Positions 32,886 through 62,903 are shown, counted from the stretch's first letter. The stretch: DNA of 64,000 nt from Chaenocephalus aceratus (GCA_023974075.1 CM043792.1:23336014-23400013); one strand, 5' to 3'. The notes: generated by a model not told the origin, from the letters alone. Made by a program: numbers and translations.

Positions 32886-34655
32886 TCCAGCCACTACCAT
32901 CCACACTCATAAATGACATATCACAATATCTGTACATAGCTCTCGCCAACTTCTTTTTAAACAAAGGGGACGGGACTCGGCAGAACTCTGTGGACGTTTT
33001 TATATGAAAGACATGAAGACAATGAAGTTGTGGATTGTAAGGAATGTTTCCTGGCTGAATCGTGAACATGTGTTTTACAATACTAAAGAATCGCAGGATA
33101 GTCTGTATGTGGACTGAGTGATTTCAGAAGAAGAAGAGAACCTCAGAAGAAGCTCAAACTCCCAGTCCTCTTTTCGTCACAATGCCTCTTGCACTGAATC
33201 AGCCCGTTAGGGACGACCGGCTCCACGGAGCGGACACATCCATCCCTCTCTTGGCACCTTCCACTCCTACGGGGAGTTGGACGCTTAGAATGGGGTTTAT
33301 GGAATTATAGACACATCTCCACCATTTCCTCTTCGGCCGCATCTCAGTCTGATTTTGGTTTCTGTACTTAATCATCTATATTTAACTCTGATTTCCTGTC
33401 ACTCTACTATTTTCAGGATCAAAGCCACTTTTGCCTGTGATACTGTACCGGCATGTCACTCCTTTTGTTGCTGTCAAGTCTCTGAAATGAATTTACCTGA
33501 GCTGTTTGGGCCTTCAAAACTGCACACCACTCACAGTGGATATATGAAGTTCACTACATTCAAGGCCCCATGCATCCACGTAACCTTCTTTCTTTGGGAA
33601 CTGAACATGTTGCCTATGGACAGGCTCTGAATGTCTCCTCAAGTGAATGCTTGATGCAAATCATCCTTTAACTTCACACCAACAGAAGCAATCAACACTA
33701 TAACCACTGAGCTTTGAGCTGTTTTAGGAGGATCCTCACTTTGTAATATATGTTACAAATATATGTATGGTTATGGATGGACTCCAGGATTGACCCTTGC
33801 ATGTGACTCTTCCCAAACCATTCTCCTAACTTTTAAAGTACATGCATCCTGGATTTACATGAGGTATGAAGGCGTTGGGTCCTGTGCCTGGATCTCAAAA
33901 TACTAATGACAGATGTCGAAAGCTAACTAAAGACTGTAATTTAGCTTTAAACATCTTGCTGTCGAACGCTATGATGATTTAATTACTCCTGTAGACAAGA
34001 GTGTGATTTTTCTTTCCTGATTCTTCAAAGAGGCGACTGTGTCTCCCTCTAGCTCAGTTTTAAACGTCCTCCTCACATGGGCTCCTCTATTCTGAAACCC
34101 TGAAGGAATGTATTCTGTATATTTTATTGTTGATAGTCGGTCCTTTATAATATCTGCTTTTATCAGTGTTGCTTTATAAAAAAATCATCCTTTCATAATT
34201 ATTACAATTATTATGTATTGCTACCATGATTCCTACTGTTACTCATCGTGTTGTTTTCCTTTATTTTGTTTAGTTTTTTTTGGGGGGGGGGTTGGATGTC
34301 GAAGGATGCACTGCAATGACTTGTGAGAGAAATGTTTGTGGCACAGGTCTTCAGAATTTGTTTTTTTAAATTGAGGGTGTATGTATTCATTAATTTTGGT
34401 TCCAAATATGGGGAAGTCTAAAATGTTATGTATAAAAAACTGTCATGTTCACAATATTATTTATTAACAAGTTAATTAGTGACAGCAAGATGTGAGTTAC
34501 TGCGATGTATATTTTGTCAACAGCTGTTCAGTGCATTTTGGAAGCATCTTGGGACTTTTTTCTTTTTTTTTTAAGATAAATGGCTATTTTTGTTCAGTCA
34601 TGAGATGACTTAACTGCTTTGGAATATATTCCAATAAAGATTTTAATTTTGAAGA
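32886..34655 (+). other. sun1: sun1 3' UTR
   Basis: This is non-coding sequence after the TGA at 32883-32885, extending about 1.75 kb to AATAAA at 34633-34638. The end is inferred from that signal. It contains a nine-G run near 34280. Confidence 0.6.
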
Positions 34656-34659
34656 ACTT

Positions 34660-35726
34660 CTCTGAGTAATATAATAATGACTAAAGACTAATATTGCTAT
34701 ACTCTTTCAGCAAAGAATATATCTTGCATTTTGATCATCGTGAAATACGTGTTTTGCATTGCAATATTCTTTTTTTTGGTAAATGATTTGTTTAAAGCTG
34801 ATAGTTAAAGATGTGACATCATTTAGGACTGAACTTTTGCTATAATAGCACAAAAATGATGGCCCATCAGTAATATAATATGGCTAAACTCAAAGAAACG
34901 ACTAAATACAAAATGACAAAGTGGTATGAAACAAAAATCCCTTAAAATAACAATTACAGTTTTAACTATTAGCTTATGGTGTGTGATGAGTTGCGCTGTG
35001 ATGCCAAAGATCTACTAATTTAAAATGGTTAAATACTTAATTAAAAACTGGCATCTTGATTATTTTAAATGAATGTGTAATCTATTAATTCAAGGAGTGT
35101 TTCCATGTTTCTTACAGGCACAAGAGGGTTAATTAATAACTATACATGTATGGTTAAGCAATATCACTCAGACATAACTGAGAGAGAATTTACACAAAAC
35201 GCTGACATCAGACAATTAACTAGTGAAGGATACAGGTAATTAAAAATGAATTTATTATTATTAGTTTATATTAAACCAAATGTAAAAATAATAATTATTT
35301 GTTTCTTCGAAAGGTAAAGCCTCTTGTCAATCAATTTCTATATGTATGCTGCCCTCTAGCGGAGAACACCGGAACAACGTATTTAAAATACACACATTGT
35401 TTCCCATGAATTGCACCGTTCCGGTACATTTTAACCTACATTTTGCAACTACGTCAGCCTAATGTATTACACCTTGTGCACGAGAAGTGTCAATATGCCG
35501 TAGCTATTAAAAACACTAGTTAATTTAGAGACTAAAGGTTGACGCATTTGAATCAATGTTCGGTGAGACATCGTGTGTTTATCGTGTATAGGCTAGGAAC
35601 TGTTTACAGGTATTGCTTTAGTTATTACTATGTTTTTGTACAGCTTTGAGCACCTGTTTGTTGAGCATTATCTTCCAGCCCTACTATTCTGCTCTTCTTA
35701 TTTGTGTTGCAACGTAAATCATCAGC
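34660..35726. other. sun1-iqck intergenic region, iqck promoter expected
   Basis: The segment is mostly AT-rich with no coding exon seen. The iqck promoter should lie in the last 400 bases. No TATA box stands out. Confidence 0.4.
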
Positions 35727-35750
35727 ATGACGACTTCCTTAGCAACATAG
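35727..35750 (+). promoter_or_regulatory. Upstream ORF before iqck
   Basis: ATG and seven codons (MTTSLAT) ending in TAG lie 50 nt upstream of the proposed iqck ATG. If included in the leader, it could lower translation of the main frame. Confidence 0.3.
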
Positions 35751-35799
35751 CGTGTCTATAGCAACTATTGGAGCTAACACAGGCGGAATAAAGGCAAAT

Positions 35800-48083
<12,284 letters not shown>

Positions 48084-48155
48084 AAACATGAACAACGTGG
48101 ACTGGTGGCATTGTTAACTGAAATGATTAGCTCTGTGAACAAGGCTTTCCTGGTG

Positions 48156-48161
48156 ATTAAA
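48156..48161 (+). terminator. iqck: Possible iqck poly(A) signal
   Basis: ATTAAA lies 73 nt after the iqck stop codon. It is the nearest plausible signal and would give a short 3' UTR. Confidence 0.35.
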
Positions 48162-48169
48162 AGCTATAA

Positions 48170-50310
48170 ACCTCTGTTAGGCTGACGTCAAACCGAGCGA
48201 AGTGATCATTGAAACAAGCCATTAAAAAACGACTGTAACCAATTGGACACGCTGTGCAGGGATTTATGGTCAGAGGTTCGTGTCTAATTAGTTGATTGCT
48301 TTCATTGCCTTTTCGATGGATCACTTCCATTCACAAGTTGTTTTAACAGATGAACCGCATGTAATACGCATGTAATACGCATGTAATATGTAATACATAT
48401 TATTACGGTCGGGAGAGAAGTCTCTCGTAACAGACTTCATATTGTGTCCCAGCACCTCTAGCTGATAGCTCACTGGAAGATAATCACATAGAATTTCCTT
48501 GACTTGTCATTTCCTTTTTCATTTGCAATTACATATAACTGCACAAAAGAAGTTATAGCGTTTCCATTCAAGCCAGGAATTGAGGCCAGAGTGAAAGGTG
48601 AGTCAGCGTTTAGAGCAGCACTTTTCTATCCTGTTTATCAGGAAAGGAAATGACCCTGTCAGGGAAACGGAAAATAAAAAAAGAGGGTGGGCGATTGACA
48701 GTTGTCGTACAGAGCAGATAGTCCTTACTGTTTCATAAGCAATAATTGCCCTGTTTTTTATCTCCTGACACACATCTAACACCTTTGGTTTTAATTAGTT
48801 TATTTGTTTTTCTAGATGTAGCTAAAGGTTAAACATTTAGCATTTTGCCACTGATGACGCCATCACCTTTAGCAGACCTTTTTTTATCCCTGGTAGCATT
48901 CAAACGCCATCTTAAATGTCACATATGAGCCATGGAAAGTTCATGAAATCCGATTAGAATAAAAATTCAGGATGAAAAAGACTGCGTGCTGCTCAACTGC
49001 ATTTTTTTTAAATCTCCTTAAAAGGCATTTTTTGACACGCATCAGGAGGAGACGTTATAATCTGATGAGTGAACAAAGTGCACTCCTGGCATATTTCCAT
49101 CACGCACCTGAGAGGATACTTGTGGCTTCCCCTCCAGTGTCTCTGCAGAGCAGCGAGGCGGCGTCCTCCTGATGGACGGATTTCCTGGCCATCCCAGTCA
49201 CTGATGCACACCGCCTCACACCGAGGCATGAGGAGGGTCATGTATCTCCCTCTGCAGGTATGTGGATGCCTGGGAGACAGCTGCCTCTGGGTAAAGTGAT
49301 AAAACAGTTCATTTCCTTCTGGGGATATCTGATAGTGCAGCCAGCTCCAAAGAGTCTGGCAGCACTTTGCCCGACTGAAACTGGATCACACAGCAGCATG
49401 AGGGATCGGGCACCAGACTGTCAGAGCCTGGAAACAACTGGCTCCGGGCTGCCATTTCTGTCCTTAGGTGGAAGCGTAGAATGAAACGTAGTTACACACA
49501 GTGTATTCCTGAGTGGGCTTAAAATGTATACACTGATTAGAGCTGCAAAGATTATTCAACTAATCAGTTGTTGGATGACAGAAAGAAATATGACTGCTTT
49601 GACAATCGATACCTGCTTTTTCTCTATTATTATAAACTAAAAACATTAAAGTTGTGCCCCAGACAGCTAAACAACGAGCTAGACCTCACTGTTAAGCCGA
49701 GGAGAGCTGCAGATTCAGGCGATGATTCTCTCTCCTCTCACATTTCAACTGGCTTATATGAAACATATTTATTATAGCTGCTTCAAAGAAAATGTTTGAC
49801 ATTTTTTTAGGGAAATGTGTTTATTACTTACTGTTCTATTGAGAGTAAGTGATATTTTATTACTTATTTTGATAACATTCAAATTGTTGACAGTGGTTTC
49901 AACTTTCTCATTTAAGCTCTAACTGTTAGTAAAAGTATTTCATAAATACATGACTTATCCCTTAAATAATAAACGATGACATTTTTTTTTTTTAAATCTT
50001 AAAAGGACTTTTGTTTGGATGTTTCATTTATGTATGGGGGTTTTGATTTAACAATAAATAAATACAATGTTTTTTATTACATGGTTTATCCAACATGGAG
50101 CATTGCCAAATTCATTGACCACCTTGTTCTTTTAATAACATAAATAACAAATCTTTAGCAAACAAAATGCATTTGAATTTCTTTAGAAAAAACTAAATGT
50201 GATTTGTATACTGTATCACTCTCATTTTAGCTCTTTTTCCACACTGTTCATAATTATCATATGGCAACACAAAACACCTGGAAAAGAAAAAAAAACACAA
50301 CAGCCAGTTA
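48170..50310. other. iqck-gprc5b tail-to-tail intergenic region
   Basis: No coding exon is seen. A fragment near 49533-49780 begins GATTAGAGCTGCAAAGATTA, resembling the ends of a hAT-type teleost repeat. Confidence 0.4.
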
Positions 50311-53300
50311 AAAGTTAACTACAAACATGACACTTTTATTGAACTTATTTTGTTCCTGATTCAATTACAGAAACAAGAGTTAACTGTTTTTTTTCTAATT
50401 AGAGGAATCAAGTTCTATACATAGGCATGCTGCGTCACCGCTCAGTCACAGCTGTGAAAACCAATATCACCCCTGTCAGCTGCCCCGCTGGAACAGTCTG
50501 AAGGCAAGACAAATCAGGAGAGGACAGGTCAAACCCAGGATGAGTGTTCAGTGGGCTGCCCAGGGATGACAAACTTAACATATAGAGGTTTTGTGCAAAT
50601 TTCACCACAGTCTATTTGATTTTAAACACAGAGACGATACCAGTCAGAAGATTCTCTTTTTTTCCCCCTCTAGACTTCAAACTAACAAGGAAGTTATTAT
50701 TAGGTCCAGTAGAGATGGCATTTTGTTCCTTTTTGGGGAATCATACTATTTTGGACCATTTCCCCTGACTTTAATCTTTTTGCTTCTCAAGAGCCAGCTC
50801 TCTTTAGTGTTTAAGAAAGCACAGACATTAAATGTGTCATCTGATATACACTGAAATGATGATTTCTGTCACATGACCTTTACATAAATAGAGTTAGTAT
50901 TCAAAAGTACGTCTGAGAAAGGTCTTACATGTAGAAATGGTGATAAGCATGCACAGATAGGTAGTCGACAAGTGCAAAATCTACAAAGTCACATGGTATT
51001 ATTGTATTTTTTTGTTTTTTTGTACTCCACATTGAGTGAAAACAACAAGAACTAACACCTCCCCCCTCCGCTCTTAATGTTAAGAGTTTTATCTTGTTAC
51101 TGCTGACCATCCAAAACCCTGAGGATAGTTCTTCTTCATGAGCTAAGACGCAGGGTGGGCCCAAACAGAGCCTGAAGAAGCAGGACACGCTCTCTTTGGG
51201 CATGGAGCTGGCCTGCTGGGACCAATCCCATTTTAGAATAGCCAGTGGGTAAGACCTAGCCTACAGCAGCAGTCTGGGGTGTACCCTTTGGCTTTTCCTA
51301 GTCGAGCGTTGATCTACTGTGACACCAAGGGTCACCAAATGTTCAGCACCCTTTTTTTTATTGATTATCCTCAACATATTCATATTGCTGAATAAGTCAT
51401 GGTTTACTGCATGAAGTGCCAAAAATATTCACAGCCATAGTCATTTTTCTAAAAAAAATAAAATAAGTGTTTATATCCCTGTAACTGTTACAGTGAAGAG
51501 AGGACTTGACTGAGAATATTGCAGGAGGTACAACTGACATAAATCCCTTTATATGACAACTCATCATTTCCATGAACATTAATTAAACAAAAAATAAAGC
51601 ATATCTATTTTATGGCAAAACATTTCCAAAATGCTAGCTTTTAAAAAGACACCAGCAAGAGAGAAACCAAAGCATAGTGAAACAACAACCAAATGTATGA
51701 ACAACTAAGCAAACCAGTTTAAAAAAAAAATACGTCAGATAAAAAAAGTTTGCAGTAGTCAGTACTCAAGGGGTCATATGACACTGGTGTCTAAACTTAG
51801 GCTACAGTTATAATGTAATGAAAAGAAAAAGTAAAACAAGCAAGCAAAGCTTTGCAGCACTACTATGTACACAGCGTCTCTGGTGAAGAGAGAGAGCCGG
51901 TGTCGTGATGAAGGAAAGGGCGTGAAACAAAGACTCCGGTGAAACCAGAGTCCTTCTTGGCACGGGGCTACACTCGAACTATAGCCGACCACAGGGAGAC
52001 AGGAGGAGGAGGAGAAGGAGACGCTTCACCAGATAAAGAAGACAACCACAGAGAGCAGAGCAGCATGGTCGCCCGCACTTCACACACAAACACACACAGT
52101 CAGACCAGGGAGCCATTTTCTCACACAGATCTTGCACTGTCGCATAAACTCCCCTCGGACCGTCTTTGCTATCTCCTTCCTCCTCGCTCCCATCCCCCTT
52201 CTTCCTCCTCTTATATTTGATATCTCTCTCTTTCTACCTTGAACTGTACATCTGATCTTTCTAAGGCTCTAGGTCTAGGGTATCTCCACACACCAGCCAC
52301 AGCTCCATGTATCACCAGTCACTGACATTTTTGACATCTGCATCAATGTTGTTCCTGTAGTTTTGTGCCACACTGGGATGTTGTGTGGAGGGATATTTAG
52401 CACCAGAAAGCAACCTTGACTTCTTGAAATTCCCCCCTGCCAAACCCGGACACTCATAAATCACACATAAACACAGATAGAGGAGATTAAGTACAGGGCA
52501 ACGCTTCACTTCCTCGCTCCGTTTCCTGCTAATATAAAGTGACAGTTTCTCCTGGCTGGTTCAAAAGCGCCAGTGGCCACCGGAGATGTGGGAGAGCAGC
52601 ACACAGCAGTCTGACCTAGATTCAGGAAGCAGTGCCTCCCCACCAATGACTGACGCCCTCCTAGCCCAATCAGAATCCACGCTACTCCATGTAACACAGT
52701 TCAGAAGCAGCTTGCGCCCCCTCTGTTCAGGTGCTTCTGGCTGCTTTAGCCGTGAGCTTGTGTTCGGGATTTACAGTTTGTTTCACATTTGGCAAAGTGT
52801 CCATGCAGGTGGGAGGATGAGGCAAGGTTAGAAGAGTTACGTGGTGTATTCACAGACAGTGCAGTGAGACCGGAAACGGAGATAGAGAAGGAGGAAGAAG
52901 AAATATTCACTGAAGGATAACAGCCTGGAGAGGGAAGGTTTATCGGAGCGGTGGAGTTGAGATGTAGGGAATACATATACTCTTGTTCCTCTCATATACT
53001 CCACATACACACCCACAGAGGCTAAATTATTTGAAAGCGGGTGGTGCTCGAGCTGTACAGTTGCCCATGTGCTCTGTCTTAACCTACACTGTGGATGAAT
53101 GGAGGACAGAGCCAAATGTTTCCACGTGAGCGCCAGCATTTTGAGGAGCAGCAGAAAAGACATCTTGACTGACAGGAAGAGAGAGAGAGAGAGCAGGAAA
53201 AGGCGCTAGATTTCACAGTTTTTCAAGGATGCTTACAGTGCTGTACAGTCTCAGTAGAGCAAATCAAAGAAAAATAATACTGCATGTTGATATTTTTAAT

Positions 53301-53603
53301 CTAAGTCAGCGTGCGTTTTGCTACTTGCTGCCACATTTCAAGTTTCTGAACCCTTCTATGGAGATGTGTGTGCTAGAAGAGCTTTGGCTCTGTCCTCCAT
53401 ACCCTGCTATTCCTCAGTCTCACACACACTCATACAACAGTAAAATGGCACGCAGTCAGTGTTTAAGTCTGTACACAGAGGGAAAGGGCCCTGTAGGAAT
53501 CCAATTCAACCAGTCGGGGCCCCTCATCCAGGACCCCTCCCTCCTCACCCTCTCCATCCTCCTCTTCATTTTCTACCAAACATCTTCTTTCGGATCCTCG
53601 CAC
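50311..53603 (-). other. gprc5b: Probable gprc5b 3' UTR
   Basis: On the minus strand, the sequence after the gprc5b stop has no other coding exon until an AATAAA at 50340-50335. A 3' UTR of about 3.3 kb would be consistent with the long 3' UTR of mammalian GPRC5B. The extent is inferred. Confidence 0.4.
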
Positions 53604-56462
<2,859 letters not shown>

Positions 56463-58098
56463 CTCTGAGAGACCAGAAGATAGAGGGAGACCAAGAAGGA
56501 GAGAGAGAAAAAGAGGGGAAAGTGAAAAGACAATGAGTCATTCTGGTTATAAAATGTAACGGAGCTGAGCAGTCAGTCATTCCCACAGTAATCATCTGGC
56601 AATGCGAGTGACAATGCAGACATCAGCCACGGATGGGTTTAAGAAGGTAACAATAGACTTAATGCAGGGTGGAAGGCTATAACACACACACACCCAACAA
56701 CACATCCTGTTTCATGAGTTGTATCCGATAATCCTGTTCCCTTTGAAAGCTTCAACTTTTTTTTGTTGAAATAAACAATGTCAGAAATAAACCTAGATAA
56801 GATGCCTCAGTTCTTCACAAGAGAAGTGAGGTTGTGTCCGAGCACCTGCAGTGCTTCTGAAGAGAGTTGCAGATGTATTGTTTTCCAGCTCGGGCACTGA
56901 CGGGGAAGCAGCAGCATCATGCATAATTTGTATGACAGAAACAGATAAGAGGAGGGAAGTGGTGTGTACAAGCAGTTCTACTCACTATCAGGGATCTCAG
57001 GGCATGCAGCAAGGCGTCAGACAGCGCATATACACTGCACACGAATACACCGGCGCCTCAAGCACAAGAAAAAACACTGGAAGTACTTTTTCTTTGTGTC
57101 CCGGTTGCAAAAGACAGCAGCACTCGGTGAGCGAAATCAATGCTGTCTCAGTCTACTTATTCCTTTATTCATCACAACTGTCAGACAGAAGCAGCCACAC
57201 AACTACACATTCCCTATTTTTCATTGAGGTCTGTGCTGGGATGATCAGTGCTGCCGTTTCACCTGACAAGCTGTGTTCTTTGAGAGGTTGAGCAGTGTTT
57301 GAAGCCCCCCTTGGAGCCGCACCACACATCATTTGCCAAGTTTACTGTCAACTGTCTCGCCACTACATCGCTAAGCTTTTAGAAATACTTTCCAAGTTGC
57401 CTCATACATTAGTACGTCAAAACAATCTGCTCTTACAAAGACACACGCACTTTTCTAGTTGATTTATGCTTGGAGCTCTACTTTGGATTGTTATTTCAGG
57501 TCTAGTTTTGACATTAAAAATCTCCTGGGGTCCACAAATAGACTGTACCACACTATTTACATACCACATTAAGGACACTGGAAATCCCAGGCGACATATT
57601 CTCTCTCCCTTCCAGTAAGTCAGGGAGAGTTACATGGTCGAGACGGCAGGGGATAGGTAGATTTAAATACACACCAGCCAGAGATACAGGTCACACAGTC
57701 CCTTCCAGCATGTAGTTAACTAAATGGGCCAGACAGTGAGAAAGCAACGGGCCCCTAGACACTCTGATTTATTTCATCATAAGGAAAATAGGGACACATG
57801 TGAAAGGATATTCTGGTGACTTTGCAGCAAGGTATACTAAGACCACCTGCTTTTGATTGTATGCTTTGTCAGTTTCTACTGTTAACAGAAACCGCTACAA
57901 GTCTCTTTACCAATCAAGGTTGAGCTATACATTGTCATAGATTAAACTGCCCAACAGTTAAGAATGTAAAGATGAAGCGAAACAAAATAAACTACTTACT
58001 TGAACAAATGTATCATTTGTAAGTCATTTAAAACTAAATGCATTACATTTCTAGTTCTCCAACTTTTCAAAGGGAATGATTTATTGCATTGTGTGTCT

Positions 58099-58492
58099 TA
58101 AAGGTGGGGGTAGGTAAGTTTGAGAAACCGGCTCGATATCGCTAGAATTGAAAATACCAACCGGAGAAAATCTGCCACTTCCTTATTAGAGCCCCTCCTC
58201 CAACACACACGAAACGCGCACATGACCAATGAGGGCACGAGATAAGTTTGTGCCCGATGGAAGGCGGACAGGCAGGTAGGGCCATCCAATCCGTTTTATC
58301 CGGCCCGGCTAAACGGCCCTGGTTGTACTTTTTACAGTATTACGGCTTCTACAGATGACATTTTTTTGGGGATTTTTTGTCAAAGCACTTAAGATATTCA
58401 TTGCTATCGGGATGTTAAGAGCATTCCATGGAACATAACAAAAAGTGTTATCTCGAGCCGGTTTCTGACACACTTACCTTACCCCCCCCTAA
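58099..58492. mobile_element. Non-autonomous DNA element, about 394 bp
   Basis: Left end TTAAAGGTGGGGGTAGGTAAG then AGAAACCGGCTCGA; the right end on the other strand reads TTAGGGGGGGGTAAGGTAAG then AGAAACCGGCTCGAG. The paired ends and short non-coding body fit a MITE common in fish. No clear target duplication. Confidence 0.6.
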
Positions 58493-61400
58493 GGGGTAAA
58501 GTCTGAAAAACTAGTTTTTGACAGTTGGTTAGACAAAAAAAGCACCAAGGTACCACTTTGGTTGCTAATGGCAATTATGATTTCTGAAGTAAAAACACAA
58601 CCAGACAATCAATGACTTAAATCGTGAAAAGTATCTGGATACGAATCCATAACTTTAATAAAAATGTGTTGCAGCCCTGTATACATTCTTTAAAATACGC
58701 TCAACCAACTCGAAACTGTAATAATATTGTGATATATAAATGTCACACTCTGCATCGAGGTAAAAGAGCTGAACCATCAGCCTCTCTTGTTTTTAAATAA
58801 CTTAATATAACATGATAAGCGAGTTAACTCTTATCTTTATATATTACATTACATAGCATTTAGCTGACGCTTTTAACCAAAGTGGTTTATTACAACAGTT
58901 GCAATAAACCATAAAGATATCTTGGATAAATATAGTTTCACAGATGGGCTACGGCAATTTTTCTATCACAATTTCCGGCATTGCTGGAACTCATGTTATT
59001 TACACCTTTGATGCATCCGTCCTAATATGCAAATTAAACATAGATTCTTTAGGGCAGCGATTGTTTACAACTGGGAAGAATCATTATTCATTCCTGTGAG
59101 CCTCCAGGGGCATAACAGTGAGATGAATGTGTGTATGTATCTGTATTTTTGCATATTCATGTTGTTTTGAGCTTTCATGTATCCTCAGGGATTAGCAAAT
59201 TCACCTCACACCTCATTACCAAAAATTATTCGCTCCTTCGTGTCCTTCCGTTGTTTCAGCCTGTTCTTTCCAGTCATCTCCTTTTCCGACCTTTTTACAT
59301 CAGCTCACTGCCACTGGTTATTATTGGTCCAAATTAACATCAATCAGTGCTTATAGAGGGATGAGTCACCAAAACACACGCACACACACAAAAACACAGA
59401 GCTTTTCACAAACCTTTACTCTTACTTTCAGAACGGCACAAGAGCCCAAAAGCAGACACACACCTCCTGATAAATGTCATGTTGTTTTTCTTGTGATTGC
59501 CATAGTTGCGCCCTATCTCTAAATAACAGGAATACAACAAAAGGGAAAGGAGACAAAGAGATAAAGGCTCTCTCAACCTCAAACGAGTCGTGCAGACTGC
59601 TCCTCCTCTGCCTGTTTTGTGGCACTTCTCTTTTGGTCTTCTTGGTTACAACTTCCCAATGACAGGAGACACAGAGAGACAGGAGATTGTGACCTGTGAC
59701 CTTTTCATTCACTCACCCTCTCATCCAGTCACTCCCTCTTGGTTGCTCTTTGAGTGGGACGTGGCAGACTGGTGAGCTGAAGGATGCCCAGAGAGGGCCA
59801 CACGCACACTAAACACATCTTAAAGACATGCATGACACACAGTACATAACACACCTACAGTACACATGCTGCCACACACACTTGAATCCTCTTCCCTATT
59901 AATATGAGTCATGTGGAAAGAGAGCGAGAGAAACAGCCCTGGCCTTCCGCTTTGTGCAGCACAGAGGATGCGGCCGCCGTCTCATTCTCCCCTCCCCATT
60001 CTTTTAGACATGTTTCCTCTCTGTCAGTCCCTCTCCATGCAGCCATTTCTGTCCTCCCCTCCATTTAAAATCTTCTATTCGGCCCGGATTTCAATGCCAC
60101 CTCTCCTCTGGAGCAGCCATCGCGGGTCTCATCTCTCTGCTACATTTGAGATGTGCTGTGAAAGATGTGCCTCACACACCTCCTCTTCTCCACATTTTCC
60201 CTCTTCTTTCACCCCCCCCACCATTTAAATCGCAAAAACACACCCTATTCCTTCCATTTTGGCTTATCCTTCTTCCCTACTTGTGCACCTTCCCCCTCCC
60301 TCCCTCCCTCACCCTTGCCTCTATTCTTGCTGTGTATCTTATGTAACTGGGGAAGGATCCAGCTCCTGCCAGCTCTGCTGCATGGCTGCTGTTTCTCATG
60401 CATCATCTTCCTCAGTTGCCAAGCAGCCTGCTGGCACCCAGAAGTCCATCTTAGTTTGGTACTCTTCTGCAAGTAGCGGGGTTACATGCACTCGTGCTGC
60501 ACGGGTTCACATGCACAGGCTGGGATAATGCCTATGTGTGCTGGCTCAATTTGCATGTAAATATAACATTCTGCTAGGTTGCATGTATTATGTATCTGTG
60601 TGCGAAGCCACCCCATTCTCACACAAGGCAGAATGTGACAAATATGCAGCATGCGTTCCTGTTACACACACAACAGGAATACAAGCAAATGTGCAGCACT
60701 GCAAGCCCTTCAAATCTGCTCAAGGCTGGACAGGTAGGGCTGGGGGGGGGGGGGGTGGGGTTTAGTGAGCCATCCTGTACAATTACCTCTATAATTATCA
60801 GACATAGCACACAAGCAGATGCTTTCTAATTACCATGGTGATAATTGGGAGGATTATTGCATTCTGACGACTCGCTTCAATTCACCTTTTTATTCTACTG
60901 TTGTTTAATTCAGACTGCAGATGAAGAGAGTGTGTGTGCTTAGTCGGCACAGTGTGTAGGAGTGTGGCTGGGAACACAGCTGTTGAGGTGAGCAGGTCAT
61001 TTCCAGGACCTGTGCTGGCATCTGCTTGCTAGTGACGCCATTAGAGACTCTGCATCCTCTTCTCTAACACTAACAGACCTTTCCCTTTCTGAGAGCACAT
61101 ACATTTACATTTGACATCAGCGGATGGGATTAAATAAGGCCTCAGATATCAGTCATGTTAAATTAACCCAGGCCGTCTGGATGTTTTGACTCACTGTATG
61201 AGATTTACTTATATAAAGACATGCCTGTTTTATATCTGAGATCCTTGATGTAACTTATGCTTGTCTTTCTTCTTCACTGTTTCATATGTCATTGCCAGAT
61301 GGTTAGCAGACAAATCTCTCCCTTGCTACCTTTCATGCGTGTTTCTGACGTCACCAAGTTAGCATGTAAAACGTATCCTCCCTGGAGTTTTAGAGAAGCT

Positions 61401-62588
61401 CTGTTTGAAAAAGAGACATACTCTTAGCTAGGATGCTCATCCATAACAGATAGGCTTGCTGTTGCTCTCTTGAGCACACTGATAGGACACGTGGTTTTTG
61501 TAATCGCTGAACTTGTGACTTTCCAGAAATGGCCTTCGCGAGGAGCTTCACATTGAGTGGGATCTTTCGAGCGGAAAATGTCAAAATAAAGTCCAAATAC
61601 ATCAACGTTGGAATATTGAGAAAGATATATGGTTTCAAGTTTGCGGAATTAAATTGACCTGACATCACAGCTTCAGAGCAATACAAGGTTCCTGTGTATA
61701 AATACGTGATAACACACATGCGGCAACTTAGATATGTTATTCTAGAACAAATAAATGACTGCATTTAGCTTAACCCCGGAGACTCGTCCGATGTAATTCT
61801 ACACATTAAATGCATTAACCATGTATGACATTGTCTGATCCGACTTTGTTTTCCTCCTCACATCTGTCATCCTCCAGAGAAACATCCCCAATCCCAGATA
61901 AAAGGCAGGACAAAAGGGTATGCAGAAGAAGAAGAAGGAGGGGGGGGTGGGTGAAAACTGTAGACGTCAAAGTATGACGTAGAAGTGTGCTAAAATATTG
62001 AAAAGGAGTTAGGGAGGAGAAGTTTAGGAATAAAAATACTTTTGGATGACAGTAGGGCTAAGAGAAAGGCATGTTGAATGGCAAGGCTGAAGAAGGGGTA
62101 TTCCATTGACTGCACTGGCCCCTTGGGTATCAGCATGAACAAACTGGCAATGGAAGTATTTCCCCCAGCCTCTTCAGACACTCCCGGCCATCCTAATTAG
62201 GGCTCATTACCATGTGACTGGGCCCACAGCAAGACCATATGCAAATTGACTTAACAATTAACAGCGGCAGCGCCTTACACCCCTCCCTCTGCCCCCTTTT
62301 CTGCTTCCTACATCAACAGCCAATGGTTTGATGTGAAGGCATCCCATACCTAAAAAGGCCCCCTGAAAAAGAGCCACAAACCCACAGCATCATGTGTTCT
62401 GTTTTTTATGTGACTGTAATAGGCATGTTCTATTTTAGATAAAGTGATGGGGTGAATTAGGGGAGTTGATCACAGGAGCCCAGAGAGATCCGAGTTGTTA
62501 GAGAGCGAGATAGTAATCAGAGGAGCAGGAGAAAAACAAGGAACAGGCGGATGTGCAAAGGGTGAATTGGAGCAAGCCTTGTGCCTGG

Positions 62589-62591
<3 letters not shown>

Positions 62592-62686
<95 letters not shown>

Positions 62687-62702
62687 TATATGTATGTATG
62701 TA

Positions 62703-62738
<36 letters not shown>
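62592..62738 (+). repeat. Compound microsatellite (TG)n-(TATG)n-(GA)n
   Basis: TG run at 62592-62685 with one interruption, then TATG units, then a GA run at 62710-62738. Confidence 0.95.
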
Positions 62739-62740
<2 letters not shown>

Positions 62741-62864
62741 TGTGTGAGTGTGAGGGGAGGAGGGGTGAATGCATGACACAAATGCTCATATGAAAGGAGA
62801 AGCAGAGAGGTTTCCATGTATGAACATCCAGCTCATACACTCAGTTGTGTCCTGGGAAGAGACT

Positions 62865-62903
62865 ACACACACACACACACACACCCACACACACACACAC
62901 ACA

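Noticed and set aside
61390..61764. 124-codon minus-strand open frame
   Set aside because: Composition and lack of splice or start context suggest chance; no family resemblance.
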